Below, piece by piece: positions 45,950-53,754 of a stretch of DNA of 64,000 bases. The stretch lies in assembly GCF_000384215.1 (NCBI RefSeq), contig NZ_KB913032.1, positions 3,799,665 through 3,863,664 on the forward strand, written 5' to 3'. The position numbers and the translations under genes were made by a program. The number at the start of each line of letters is the position of its first letter. Position 1 is the stretch's first letter. Below the pieces are notes generated by a model. It searched no databases, had not been told where the DNA came from, and saw only the letters and a program-made list of their open reading frames with translations. Source of the DNA: Amycolatopsis alba DSM 44262 (GTDB lineage Bacteria; Actinomycetota; Actinomycetes; Mycobacteriales; Pseudonocardiaceae).

Positions 45950-46909
45950 ATGCGACTGAAAGCGATCCTCGGCGCGATCCTGTTGTGCGGCACGCTTTCC
46001 GCTTGCGGGCTCGAGGTCAACACCGCGCTGCCGTACAAGATCGAACCCGGCTCGATCAAGCCCATCGAATCCCTCAAGGGCGTCAAGGTGACGGTGGGGT
46101 CGAAGGACTTCACCGAGAACATCATCCTGGGCTACCTGGCCGAGATGGCGCTTTCCGCGGCGGGCGCGGACGTCGTCGACCTGACCGACATCAAGGGCTC
46201 GAACTCGTCCCGGCAGGCCCTGCTCGCCGGCCAGACCGACGTCACCTGGGAATACACCGGCACCGGCTGGATCAACTACCAGGGCAACGAACTCCCCGTC
46301 ACCGGCGGGGAACAAGCCCAGTACGAAGCCACGAAGACGGCAGACGAAGCGAAGTTCGGCGTCACCTGGCTGAACTACTCGCCGCTCAACGACCAGTACG
46401 CCTTCGCGGTCACCGAGGCCTACGGCGCGGCGAACAACCTGAAGACGACGTCCGATCTGGCGGCGTTCCTCAAGCAGAAGCCCGACCAGAACGTGTTCTG
46501 CCTGGAGACCGAATTCACCAGCCGTCAGGACGGTTTCCCCGCCGCCGTGCGGGCGTACGGGTTCCAGAACCCGGTGATCAAGAACTTCGGCATCGGCACG
46601 ATCTACTCGGCCGTGGCGAGCGGGACCTGCCCGATCGGCGAGATCTTCACGACCGACGGCCGCATCGCCGGGCTGAACCTGCGCGTCCTCGAAGACGACA
46701 AGAAGGCGTTCCCGCAGTACAACGCCGTACCGACGCTGCGGACGGAATTCCTGAACCAGCACCCGGAGATCCGCGGACCGCTGGAAACCGTCGGCGCGGC
46801 CCTGGACAACCAGCAGATGATCGAACTGTGCAAGCAGGTCGACGTCGACGGCCGTGACCAGGGCGAAGTCGCCTACGAATGGATGAAGAAGAAAGGTTTC
46901 ATTAGCTAG
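45950..46909 (+). CDS. Osmoprotectant-binding lipoprotein (OpuCC/ProX family)
   Basis: 319 residues. Lipobox L-S-A-C (M-R-L-K-A-I-L-G-A-I-L-L-C-G-T-L then S-A-C). The OpuAC fold marks V-T-V-G-S-K-D-F-T-E-N-I-I-L-G and Y-T-G-T-G-W are present; aromatic residues around Y-E-Y-T and W-L-N-Y would cage a quaternary ammonium. One base after the permease stop. Ligand betaine/choline-like by family only. Confidence 0.93.
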   Translation: MRLKAILGAILLCGTLSACGLEVNTALPYKIEPGSIKPIESLKGVKVTVGSKDFTENIILGYLAEMALSAAGADVVDLTDIKGSNSSRQALLAGQTDVTWEYTGTGWINYQGNELPVTGGEQAQYEATKTADEAKFGVTWLNYSPLNDQYAFAVTEAYGAANNLKTTSDLAAFLKQKPDQNVFCLETEFTSRQDGFPAAVRAYGFQNPVIKNFGIGTIYSAVASGTCPIGEIFTTDGRIAGLNLRVLEDDKKAFPQYNAVPTLRTEFLNQHPEIRGPLETVGAALDNQQMIELCKQVDVDGRDQGEVAYEWMKKKGFIS

Positions 46910-46910
46910 G

Positions 46911-46954
46911 TCGTGAGTGGCTAGGACGGTTCTGACCGTCCTAGCCACTCACGA
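46911..46954. terminator. Perfect 20-bp hairpin after the osmoprotectant operon
   Basis: TCGTGAGTGGCTAGGACGGT (46911-46930) pairs perfectly with 46935-46954; loop TCTG. Convergent junction with the DUF6474-like gene. Confidence 0.85.
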
Positions 46955-47000
46955 GCATTGGACCGAAGCTGCGCCGCGCCCAAGTGCAGAGAGCGGTGTC

Positions 47001-47017
47001 GCGAAAGCCACTTTCGC
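47001..47017. repeat. Short hairpin sharing the GCGAAAGCCACTT core
   Basis: GCGAAAG (47001-47007) pairs with CTTTCGC (47011-47017). The first 13 bases are identical to bases 29883-29895 of the inverted repeat beside the TetR gene. It is 38 bases from the end of the DUF6474-like gene. Confidence 0.5.
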
Positions 47018-47054
47018 AACGCTCGGCGCTGTCGCAACGCCTTGATCGAGCAGG

Positions 47055-47519
47055 TCAGATGCCGAGGCGGTGCAGCAGCTTCCCCTCCAGCTGGTCCAGC
47101 TCCCCGGCCACTGCCCGGTGCGCCGCCTTCCGCCGCGCCGCGGGCATCCGCTCCGAAGCACGGACGGTCGCCGAAAGCTGCTCCAGCGTTCCCTGAGTGT
47201 CCTTCGCGAAGGCCGCGTCGGCGTCTGTCGCCTTCGCGGACCTCTTCAGCTCCGCGAGCCCCTGTGTCAGCCCCGCGATCCGCGCGTGCAGCGCGGCACC
47301 GCGTCCGCTGAACTCGCCGAGCTGGTCGACGGCGACGCCGAGCTTCTTCGCCTGATAACGGTCGTATAGCTCTCGCGCGGCGCCCGCCGCACGAACGGCG
47401 TACGGCGCGATGACCGGCAGTACGGCCGGACCGAGTACTTTTGCCACCGCGACGGCGTTCTTCGCCTTCTTCGGGGTGATCCTGCCTTCGCCCTCGATGG
47501 CTTTGGCCTTGCGCGCCAT
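47055..47519 (-). CDS. DUF6474-like hypothetical protein
   Basis: 154 residues from ATG 47519, preceded by GGGAGG. Basic N-terminus (A-R-K-A-K-A-I-E-G-E-G-R-I-T-P-K-K-A-K-N), one hydrophobic stretch V-L-G-P-A-V-L-P-V-I-A-P-Y-A-V-R-A-A, then a long helical, probably coiled-coil C-terminus ending L-E-G-K-L-L-H-R-L. Family recalled as a conserved actinobacterial hypothetical; function unknown. Divergent from the TM0106-like nuclease gene. Confidence 0.75.
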   Translation of the reverse strand: MARKAKAIEGEGRITPKKAKNAVAVAKVLGPAVLPVIAPYAVRAAGAARELYDRYQAKKLGVAVDQLGEFSGRGAALHARIAGLTQGLAELKRSAKATDADAAFAKDTQGTLEQLSATVRASERMPAARRKAAHRAVAGELDQLEGKLLHRLGI

Positions 47520-47609
47520 GGCACCTCCCACGCTGTGTCACTGACGAACTTACTGGTCCCCGAAGTGGCGGGCATGTCGGCTTGCCGGTCGCCTTCTAGA
47601 GTGTTGTCC

Positions 47610-49256
47610 GTGAGTAACGAGGTGCTACTGGACGCGGGAGCGGTGAGCCGCTGCCGGCGTCGCGTGCACCTGGAACACGACCCGGCGATGCGCGAGGTCC
47701 CGCTCGCCCCGCCCGACCCCGCCGCGCAGCAGCGGATCGCCGACGCGTCAGCGCATCGCGACGCGATCGTGCAGCGGCTCATGGACGCGACAGGCCCCGA
47801 CGCGGGCTGGGTCAAGATCGCCCGCGACCTCCCGGCCGCCGAGCGCGTGCAGCTCACCGAAGAGGCCTTCGCCGCCGAAGCCCGCTACATCTGGGGCGCG
47901 CTGCTCCCGGCGGATCGCGCCGGTCACCGGCGTGGCGGCTCCGAACTCCTGGTCCGCACCGGCGCCGGGTACGTGCCGGTGCTGGTCGTGCGGCACCGCA
48001 TCACCGATCGCGGCGCGGGCGCGCCGACCACGGTGATGACCGACCTCGACCCGGCCAACCGGCTGCCGGACGCGGCACGGAAGGTCCGTTCGCAGCCGCG
48101 GGACCAGATGCGGCTCGCGCACCTCTACCGGATGCTCGAAGCGCTCGGGAAGCACGAAGGACACCGCGCCATCGGCGGCGTCATCGGACTCGACGCGGAC
48201 GTCGTCGTCTGGCACGACCTGTCCGCGGGCACCTGGCCGGGCGGGAAAAGCGCGCTGACGGAGTATCAGAGCCGCTTCGCCGACAGGCTCGCCATCGCGA
48301 GCGCGGCCGCCGAGGGCGAGGAGGCGCTCGCCGAACCGTCCCGTGTCCTCGAATGCCGTCGCTGCCCCTGGTGGCCGACGTGCGAGGTCGTGCTCACCGA
48401 AACCCGCGACGTCAGCCTGGTCGTCCGCGGCGAGGACGCGATGGAACTCCGCCGCGCCGGGGTGTCCACAGTGGACAAATTGGCCGCGCTCGACCCCGCC
48501 GACGAACCCCCGCCGATGAACTGGACCGGCGGCACCTTCTCCGACGCGATCATCCTCGCGCGCGCCTGGCTCGCCGATCTCACGATGGTGCGCAAGGTCG
48601 ACCGCGTCGAGGTCTCGCGCGGCGACGTCGAGGTCGACGTCGACATGGAGAGCTTCGGTGATTCCGGCGCGTACCTGTGGGGTTCGCTGCTGACCGGCGC
48701 CGACATCGGGATGGAGCAGGGCTACCGGGCCTTCGCGACGTGGGAGCCGCTGCCGACCGCGGACGAGGCCCGGTCGTTCGCGGAGTTCTGGGCCTGGTTC
48801 TCCGAAGTCCGCGAGCGCACGCTCGCCGCGGGCCTGACCTTCCGCGCCTACTGCTACAACGCACTCGCCGAGAACCGCTGGCTCTTCGGTTCCGTGTCCA
48901 GGTTCGGCGAATACCCCGGCGTTCCCACCAAGGCCGAGATCGCGTCCTTTGTGGACTCCGACGAGTGGATCGACCTCTTCCGCAGCGTCACCGACCAGTT
49001 CCTGTGCTCGCACGGCAAGGGGCTCAAGGTGATCGCCCCGGTCGCCGGTTTCGCCTGGCGCGATCCGGAAGCGAGTGGTGAGGCGTCGATGAGCTGGTAC
49101 CGCGACGCGGTCGGCATGGACGGTGACGTCCCGGACGACGCCCAGCGGGAGCGCCTGCTGCGCTACAACGAGGACGACGTCCTGGCGACGCACGCGTTGC
49201 GGACCTGGATGACCGACCGCGCGCAGACGTCCGTGCCGTACATGAACGACCTCTGA
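47610..49256 (+). CDS. TM0106-family RecB-like putative nuclease with RNase H-like domain
   Basis: 548 residues from GTG 47610. The N-terminal half resembles a RecB/Cas4-like nuclease (V-L-L-D-A-G-A-V-S-R-C-R-R-R-V-H-L-E-H; I-G-G-V-I-G-L-D-A-D; C-R-R-C-P-W-W-P-T-C, which may bind Fe-S or Zn). The C-terminal half starts V-D-V-D-M-E-S-F-G-D, a DEDD-type RNase H-like exonuclease motif, and ends Y-N-E-D-D-V-L-A-T-H-A-L-R-T-W. Role in DNA or RNA processing unknown. TCTAGAGTG (about 14 bases before the start) could be a -10 for a near-leaderless transcript. Confidence 0.85.
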   Translation: MSNEVLLDAGAVSRCRRRVHLEHDPAMREVPLAPPDPAAQQRIADASAHRDAIVQRLMDATGPDAGWVKIARDLPAAERVQLTEEAFAAEARYIWGALLPADRAGHRRGGSELLVRTGAGYVPVLVVRHRITDRGAGAPTTVMTDLDPANRLPDAARKVRSQPRDQMRLAHLYRMLEALGKHEGHRAIGGVIGLDADVVVWHDLSAGTWPGGKSALTEYQSRFADRLAIASAAAEGEEALAEPSRVLECRRCPWWPTCEVVLTETRDVSLVVRGEDAMELRRAGVSTVDKLAALDPADEPPPMNWTGGTFSDAIILARAWLADLTMVRKVDRVEVSRGDVEVDVDMESFGDSGAYLWGSLLTGADIGMEQGYRAFATWEPLPTADEARSFAEFWAWFSEVRERTLAAGLTFRAYCYNALAENRWLFGSVSRFGEYPGVPTKAEIASFVDSDEWIDLFRSVTDQFLCSHGKGLKVIAPVAGFAWRDPEASGEASMSWYRDAVGMDGDVPDDAQRERLLRYNEDDVLATHALRTWMTDRAQTSVPYMNDL

Positions 49257-49275
49257 TCTCCCGGTCGCCGGGAGA
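49257..49275 (+). terminator. Hairpin directly after the RecB-like nuclease gene
   Basis: TCTCCCGG-TCG-CCGGGAGA, perfect 8-base arms, begins right after the stop codon. Confidence 0.65.
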
Positions 49276-49301
49276 CTTGCGATCACCCGCGCCCCTGCGG
49301 A

Positions 49302-49317
49302 TACTCGCTTACGAGTA
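49302..49317. promoter_or_regulatory. Palindrome upstream of the PadR gene, possible operator
   Basis: TACTCG-CTTA-CGAGTA, perfect 6+4+6, followed by a further ACTCGT. It lies about 20 bases upstream of the PadR start, a position fit for autorepression. Confidence 0.55.
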
Positions 49318-49337
49318 CTCGTGGACGAGGAGGTGCG

Positions 49338-49964
49338 GTGAAGCGGCGGAAAGTCGGGAACCTGCTGGCGCTGGCGATCCTGTCCACGCTGCACGAGCAG
49401 CCGGCGCATCCGTATGAACTGGCCTCGATCCTGAAGAGCCGCAGCAAGGACCGCGACATGGGGATCAAATGGGGGTCGTTCTACACGGTCGTCGGCAACC
49501 TGCGGAAACACGGCTTGATCGAGGCCGTCGAGAACGACCGTGACGGCGCCCGCCCCGAGCGGACGGTGTACCGGATCACCGACGCCGGCCGTGACGAAAT
49601 GCTCGACTGGCTGCGCGAACTCCTCGGCGAACCCGCGGTGGAGGAGCCGCGGTTCGTCGCCGGGTTGTCGGTGATGGCGTGGCTCAGCCCGGACGAGGTG
49701 ATCGCCCTCCTCCGGGCCAGGCTGACGGCGCTGGACGACGAAATCGCCTCGGATCGAGCGGGACTCGCGCGGCTCCTCGAAGAGATCCCGCGCCTGATGT
49801 TGCTCGAGGTCGAGTACCGCCTGGCGATCTTGGCGGCCGAGGTCGGGTGGATCCGCTCGATCCTCGGAGAACTGACTTCCGGCTCGATGCCGGGTCTCGC
49901 CGAATGGCGGACCTTCCACGAGACCGGAGAACTACCGGCCGAAAGGGGGAGCACCGGCAGTTGA
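49338..49964 (+). CDS. PadR family transcriptional regulator
   Basis: 208 residues from GTG 49338 after GAGGAGGT. PadR-type winged helix: L-L-A-L-A-I-L-S-T-L-H-E-Q-P-A-H-P-Y-E-L, W-G-S-F-Y-T-V-V-G-N-L-R-K-H-G-L-I and V-Y-R-I-T-D-A-G-R-D-E. C-terminal helical dimerisation region (L-L-E-E-I-P-R-L-M-L-L-E-V-E-Y). Probably controls itself and the methyltransferase gene downstream. Confidence 0.92.
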   Translation: MKRRKVGNLLALAILSTLHEQPAHPYELASILKSRSKDRDMGIKWGSFYTVVGNLRKHGLIEAVENDRDGARPERTVYRITDAGRDEMLDWLRELLGEPAVEEPRFVAGLSVMAWLSPDEVIALLRARLTALDDEIASDRAGLARLLEEIPRLMLLEVEYRLAILAAEVGWIRSILGELTSGSMPGLAEWRTFHETGELPAERGSTGS

Positions 49965-49969
49965 AAGAT

Positions 49970-50001
49970 CCCCGGCGAGGTGTTGCAGCACCCCGCCGGG
50001 G
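49970..50001 (+). terminator. Hairpin between PadR and methyltransferase genes
   Basis: CCCCGGCG (49970-49977) pairs with CGCCGGGG (49994-50001), extended inside by GGTG/CACC after one mismatch. It could attenuate read-through into the methyltransferase. Confidence 0.6.
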
Positions 50002-50083
50002 CGACGATCCCGCAACCGGAACCCGGCCACGAGACGGCATCTTGAGGATAACCGGGCTCCGGGCGAATCAACCTGGAGAGACC

Positions 50084-50758
50084 ATGTCGAATATCAAGGA
50101 CAGAAAACGGTTCAAGCTCCTGCCGGAGATGGGCGGCGCGCTGGCACGGAACTACGCCCGGCAGCGCGGCACCGAACCGCAGATCGAACTCTGGCGGAAG
50201 CAGGCCCGCGAACTCACCGCGGACCTGCCGGAAGGCGCGAAGATCCTCGAGGTCGCCTTCGGCCCCGGCTACTTCGCCGTCGAACTGGCGCGGCTCGGGT
50301 TCTCGGTCACCGGCCTCGACGTCGCGCCGACGTTCGTCGAGATCGCGAGCGAGTACGCGCGAACCCAAGGCGTCGAGGTCGCGTTCCACGAGGGTGACGT
50401 CGCGGGGATGCCGTTCGACGACGAGTCGTTCGACTTCGTCGTCTGCCAGGCCGCGTTCAAGAACTTCGTCTGGCCGGTGAAGTCGCTCGACGAGATGTAC
50501 CGCGTGCTGCGGCCGGGTGGCACGGCCTTGGTGCAGGACATGAACCGGAACGCGACCGATGGCGACCTGGTGCGCGAGGTCGAGCGCATGAAGCTCGGGA
50601 AGCTGGCGAGTCTCGGGGTGCGGCAGGCGTTCGGCCAGCTGCGCCGGCGTGCGTACACGCCCGTCGACTTCAGCGGGCTGGTCGCCGAAACCGCGTTCCG
50701 GACCGGTGAGATCACCACTCCGGGTATCAGCCTGGACGTCCGCCTCACCCGTCCCTGA
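50084..50758 (+). CDS. Class I SAM-dependent methyltransferase
   Basis: 224 residues from ATG 50084 after TGGAGAG. SAM-binding motif I V-A-F-G-P-G-Y-F-A (in I-L-E-V-A-F-G-P-G), post-I G-L-D-V-A-P, motif II F-D-F-V-V-C-Q-A-A-F-K, and Y-R-V-L-R-P-G-G-T-A. Small-molecule or ubiE-like substrate; unknown. Likely regulated by the adjacent PadR protein. Confidence 0.9.
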   Translation: MSNIKDRKRFKLLPEMGGALARNYARQRGTEPQIELWRKQARELTADLPEGAKILEVAFGPGYFAVELARLGFSVTGLDVAPTFVEIASEYARTQGVEVAFHEGDVAGMPFDDESFDFVVCQAAFKNFVWPVKSLDEMYRVLRPGGTALVQDMNRNATDGDLVREVERMKLGKLASLGVRQAFGQLRRRAYTPVDFSGLVAETAFRTGEITTPGISLDVRLTRP

Positions 50759-50766
50759 CGTGCGAT

Positions 50767-50809
50767 GAAAGGCCCCTTCATCGCGAATTTCGCGATGAAG
50801 GGGCCTTTC
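50767..50809. terminator. Perfect bidirectional hairpin (GAAAGGCCCCTTCA family, second copy)
   Basis: GAAAGGCCCCTTCATCGCG (50767-50785) pairs perfectly over 19 bases with 50791-50809; loop AATTT. It sits between convergent methyltransferase and SDR genes and is nearly identical to 6957-6999. Confidence 0.88.
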
Positions 50810-50827
50810 CAGTCATGCGGTGAAGGC

Positions 50828-51586
50828 TCAGCGAGGGGCCATGCGCAGCGAGCCGTCCATCCGGACGACCTCGCCGTTCAGGTAGTCGTGGTCGATCAGC
50901 GAGAGCGCGAGCTGCGCGTACTCGTCCGGCCGCGCGAGCCGCTTCGGGAACGGGACGCCCTCGGCGAGCGAAGCGCGGAACTCGTCGCTCACGGTCGCCA
51001 GCATCGGGGTGTCGACGATGCCCGGCGCGATGGTCAGCACCCGGATCCCGTGCGACGCGAGGTCACGCGCGGCGGGCAGGGTCATCCCGACGATGCCACC
51101 CTTGGACGACGAGTACGCCACCTGCCCGATCTGGCCGTCGAAGGCCGCGATCGACGCGGTGTTGATGATGACGCCGCGCGCGTTGTCGGCCAGCGGTTCC
51201 GTCTTCGCGATGGCCTCGGAGGCCAGTGTCAGCACATTGAAGGAGCCGATCAGGTTGATCTGGACGACCTTCGCGTACAGGGCGAGGTCGTGCGGGCCCT
51301 TCTTCGACAGGATCCGGGCGGACGGCCCGATCCCGGCGCAGTTCACCACGGTCCGCAGCGGCACCCCGGACTCGGCGGCGGTCGCGACGGCGGCCCGTAC
51401 CTGCTCCGGGTCGGTCACGTCGGCCTCGACGTAGGTGACGCCCTCGACCTGCTCGGCGTTGGCGATGGCACCGGCGAGGTCCAGTGCGAACACCCGCGCG
51501 CCCTTCGCCGCGAGCGCCTTCGCGGTCGCGCCGCCGAGCCCGGACGCGCCGCCCGTGACGAGCGCCGCGGTATCGGTGATCTGCAT
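50828..51586 (-). CDS. SDR family oxidoreductase (3-hydroxyacyl-CoA dehydrogenase type II-like)
   Basis: 252 residues from ATG 51586 after GGGAGAAC. Rossmann motif V-T-G-G-A-S-G-L-G-G-A-T, acidic F-A-L-D-L after strand 2, N-C-A-G-I-G, active-site N-T-A-S-I-A-A-F and Y-S-S-S-K. The long insert with L-A-L-Y-A-K-V-V-Q-I-N-L-I-G-S-F-N-V-L resembles type II hydroxyacyl-CoA/HSD10-like enzymes of lipid degradation. Substrate not proven. Confidence 0.9.
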   Translation of the reverse strand: MQITDTAALVTGGASGLGGATAKALAAKGARVFALDLAGAIANAEQVEGVTYVEADVTDPEQVRAAVATAAESGVPLRTVVNCAGIGPSARILSKKGPHDLALYAKVVQINLIGSFNVLTLASEAIAKTEPLADNARGVIINTASIAAFDGQIGQVAYSSSKGGIVGMTLPAARDLASHGIRVLTIAPGIVDTPMLATVSDEFRASLAEGVPFPKRLARPDEYAQLALSLIDHDYLNGEVVRMDGSLRMAPR

Positions 51587-51746
51587 GTTCTCCCTTTCGT
51601 CGACAACCGCGTCTAGGTTAACGCTCGTTCGCATCGGGGTAGCGCGTGTGTTGTCTCACGTCGATGGGCGGCATGTCGTGAGGAGTATTCGGTCCTGAAG
51701 CATTCCGTTCTCTCGGAGGTCAACTCCGGCTGTCACCTTCAGCAGC

Positions 51747-53057
51747 ATGAGCACTGCTCGGATCGTGGTGGTGGGGACCGGTTACGTCGGATTGACCACG
51801 GGGGCCTGCTTGGCCGGCCTGGGGCATCGAGTCACTTGCGTCGATGTCGACCAGGCGAAGGTCGCAAGGCTTTCCGCCGGACGGGTGGACATCCTGGAGC
51901 CGGGATTGTCCGAGCTGGTGTCGAGGGGGCTGACCAGCGGAAGACTCGAGTTCGTGGTCGGCGCGCGCGACGCCGTTCGTGACGCGGAAGCCGTTTTCCT
52001 CTGCGTGCCGACGCCGATGGGCGCGGGCGGTTCGGCGGACCTGCGGGCCGTCGAAGCCGTGACCAGCGAGATCGGCGACGTCATTCCCGCGGGATGCGCG
52101 CTGATCACCAAATCGACCGTTCCGGTGGGGACGTCGAAGCGCATCCAGGCGATGCTCGGCCGCACGGACGTGCCGGTCGTGTCGAATCCGGAGTTCCTGC
52201 GCGAGGGCACCGCGGTGGAGGATTTCCTCGGTCCCGACCGGATCGTCGTCGGTTCGGACGACGTCGCGGCCGCCCGCTGGGTCGGCGAGCTCTACGCCGA
52301 TCTCGCCGCCCCGGTCGTCGTCGCCGACGCGGCCAGCGCCGAACTGGTGAAGTACGCGGCGAACTGCTTCCTCGCGATGAAACTGTCCTACGTGAACTCG
52401 ATCGCCGAACTGTGCGAACGCCTCGGCGCGGACATCGACCTGGTCACCGAAGGCATGGGCTACGACCGGCGCATCGGCCGCTCGTTCCTCAAACCCGGTC
52501 CCGGCTGGGGCGGCTCGTGCCTGCCGAAGGACACCAGCGCGCTGGTCAGGGTCGCCGAGTCGGTGCAGTACGACTTCACGCTGCTCACCTCGGCGATCGA
52601 GGAGAACATCGCGCAGCGGGACCGCATCGTCGCGAAGATCGCCGGCGCGGTCGGCGGCACACTGGCCGGTTCGCGGATCGGCGTCCTCGGACTGGCGTTC
52701 AAGGCCGGGACGAACGACCTGCGCGACTCGCCCGCTCTCGCGGTCGCTTCCGTGCTGGGCGCGCTCGGCGCGGAACTGACCGCCTACGACCCCGCCGTCG
52801 GCGGCCAGATCGCCGGGATGACCGTGGTCGACGACCCGTACCAGGTCGCGAAGGCGGCTGACGCGGTCGTCGTGCTGACGGAATGGGACGAATTCAAGCG
52901 GCTCGACTGGACCTACATGGCCGAGCAGATGGACGGCGACTCGGTCGTCGACACCCGCAATCTCCTCGATCCGCAACGGATCCTGGATGCCGGCCTGTCA
53001 TGGCAGGGAGTCGGGCGGCCGCGGGCGGCGCTGCGGCGGAAGGTCGCCGTCTCCTGA
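51747..53057 (+). CDS. UDP-glucose/GDP-mannose dehydrogenase family protein
   Basis: 436 residues. N-terminal NAD domain V-V-G-T-G-Y-V-G-L-T-T-G-A-C-L, C-V-P-T-P-M, T-K-S-T-V-P-V-G-T. Catalytic Cys258 in G-W-G-G-S-C-L-P-K-D. Oxidises a UDP-sugar to the uronate for cell-surface or natural-product glycans. Stop is 4 bases from the convergent TetR gene. Confidence 0.94.
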   Translation: MSTARIVVVGTGYVGLTTGACLAGLGHRVTCVDVDQAKVARLSAGRVDILEPGLSELVSRGLTSGRLEFVVGARDAVRDAEAVFLCVPTPMGAGGSADLRAVEAVTSEIGDVIPAGCALITKSTVPVGTSKRIQAMLGRTDVPVVSNPEFLREGTAVEDFLGPDRIVVGSDDVAAARWVGELYADLAAPVVVADAASAELVKYAANCFLAMKLSYVNSIAELCERLGADIDLVTEGMGYDRRIGRSFLKPGPGWGGSCLPKDTSALVRVAESVQYDFTLLTSAIEENIAQRDRIVAKIAGAVGGTLAGSRIGVLGLAFKAGTNDLRDSPALAVASVLGALGAELTAYDPAVGGQIAGMTVVDDPYQVAKAADAVVVLTEWDEFKRLDWTYMAEQMDGDSVVDTRNLLDPQRILDAGLSWQGVGRPRAALRRKVAVS

Positions 53058-53061
53058 CCGT

Positions 53062-53640
53062 TCAGGACACGAGCGAGACGAGCTGCAGCAGCCCTTCCAC
53101 GACCTCCTCGGCCGTCGGAGCGTTCTCCGGGTCGAGCATGTGCTGCAGCATGATGCCCGAGTTCAGCGCCGTCGCCACCGCGCCGATCCGGCGCTCGTCG
53201 GCCTCGGTGAGGGTGTCCTCGTCGACCCCCAGGATGCCCGCCGCCATCCCGCGCCTACCTTCGCGCTGCGCCGCGGCCAGCTGTTTCCGCAGCTCAGGGT
53301 GATGTTCGGACTGTACGAACGCCTCGATCGAGGCGATCCACAGCGGCCGGTTGCGCCCGTAAGAGTCGATCATCGCGCGCCACGACGCCCGATACTGCTC
53401 GTCCGCCGAGGCGTTCGGGTCGACAGCTCTCCTCATCTCCAGCTGGACTTCCCTGCCCCAGTCGTCCATCGCCTGCGAGAACGCCGTCAGCAGCAGGGCT
53501 TCGCGTGACCCGAAGTGGTAGCCGATCGCCGCGTGGCTGACCCCGGCCGCTGTCGCGATGTCGCGCACCGTCGTGCGTGACCAGCCTTTTTCCCTCAAGC
53601 ACTGGATGGCGCCCGCCATCAGGTCTTCGCGATTACCCAT
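53062..53640 (-). CDS. TetR family transcriptional regulator
   Basis: 192 residues. HTH with T-V-R-D-I-A-T-A-A-G-V-S-H-A-A-I-G-Y-H-F (~22-41). Divergent from the FAD monooxygenase gene across 114 bases with a TTGGTTTAACCAA palindrome, its probable operator, so it likely represses itself and the monooxygenase. Confidence 0.92.
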   Translation of the reverse strand: MGNREDLMAGAIQCLREKGWSRTTVRDIATAAGVSHAAIGYHFGSREALLLTAFSQAMDDWGREVQLEMRRAVDPNASADEQYRASWRAMIDSYGRNRPLWIASIEAFVQSEHHPELRKQLAAAQREGRRGMAAGILGVDEDTLTEADERRIGAVATALNSGIMLQHMLDPENAPTAEEVVEGLLQLVSLVS

Positions 53641-53671
53641 GCCCGAGATCGTAGACCACGCGGTTTATCCA

Positions 53672-53686
53672 CTTGGTTTAACCAAG
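53672..53686. promoter_or_regulatory. Operator-like palindrome of the TetR/monooxygenase pair
   Basis: CTTGGTT-T-AACCAAG is a perfect 7+1+7 palindrome; a second half-like GCTTG-AC-CAAGC follows at about 53689-53700. Both lie between divergent starts. Confidence 0.75.
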
Positions 53687-53754
53687 CGGCTTGACCAAGC
53701 GTGCAAATCTGGCGTACGGTCGTTCCAGCCACCACGAAACCCCTGGGAGCAGCC

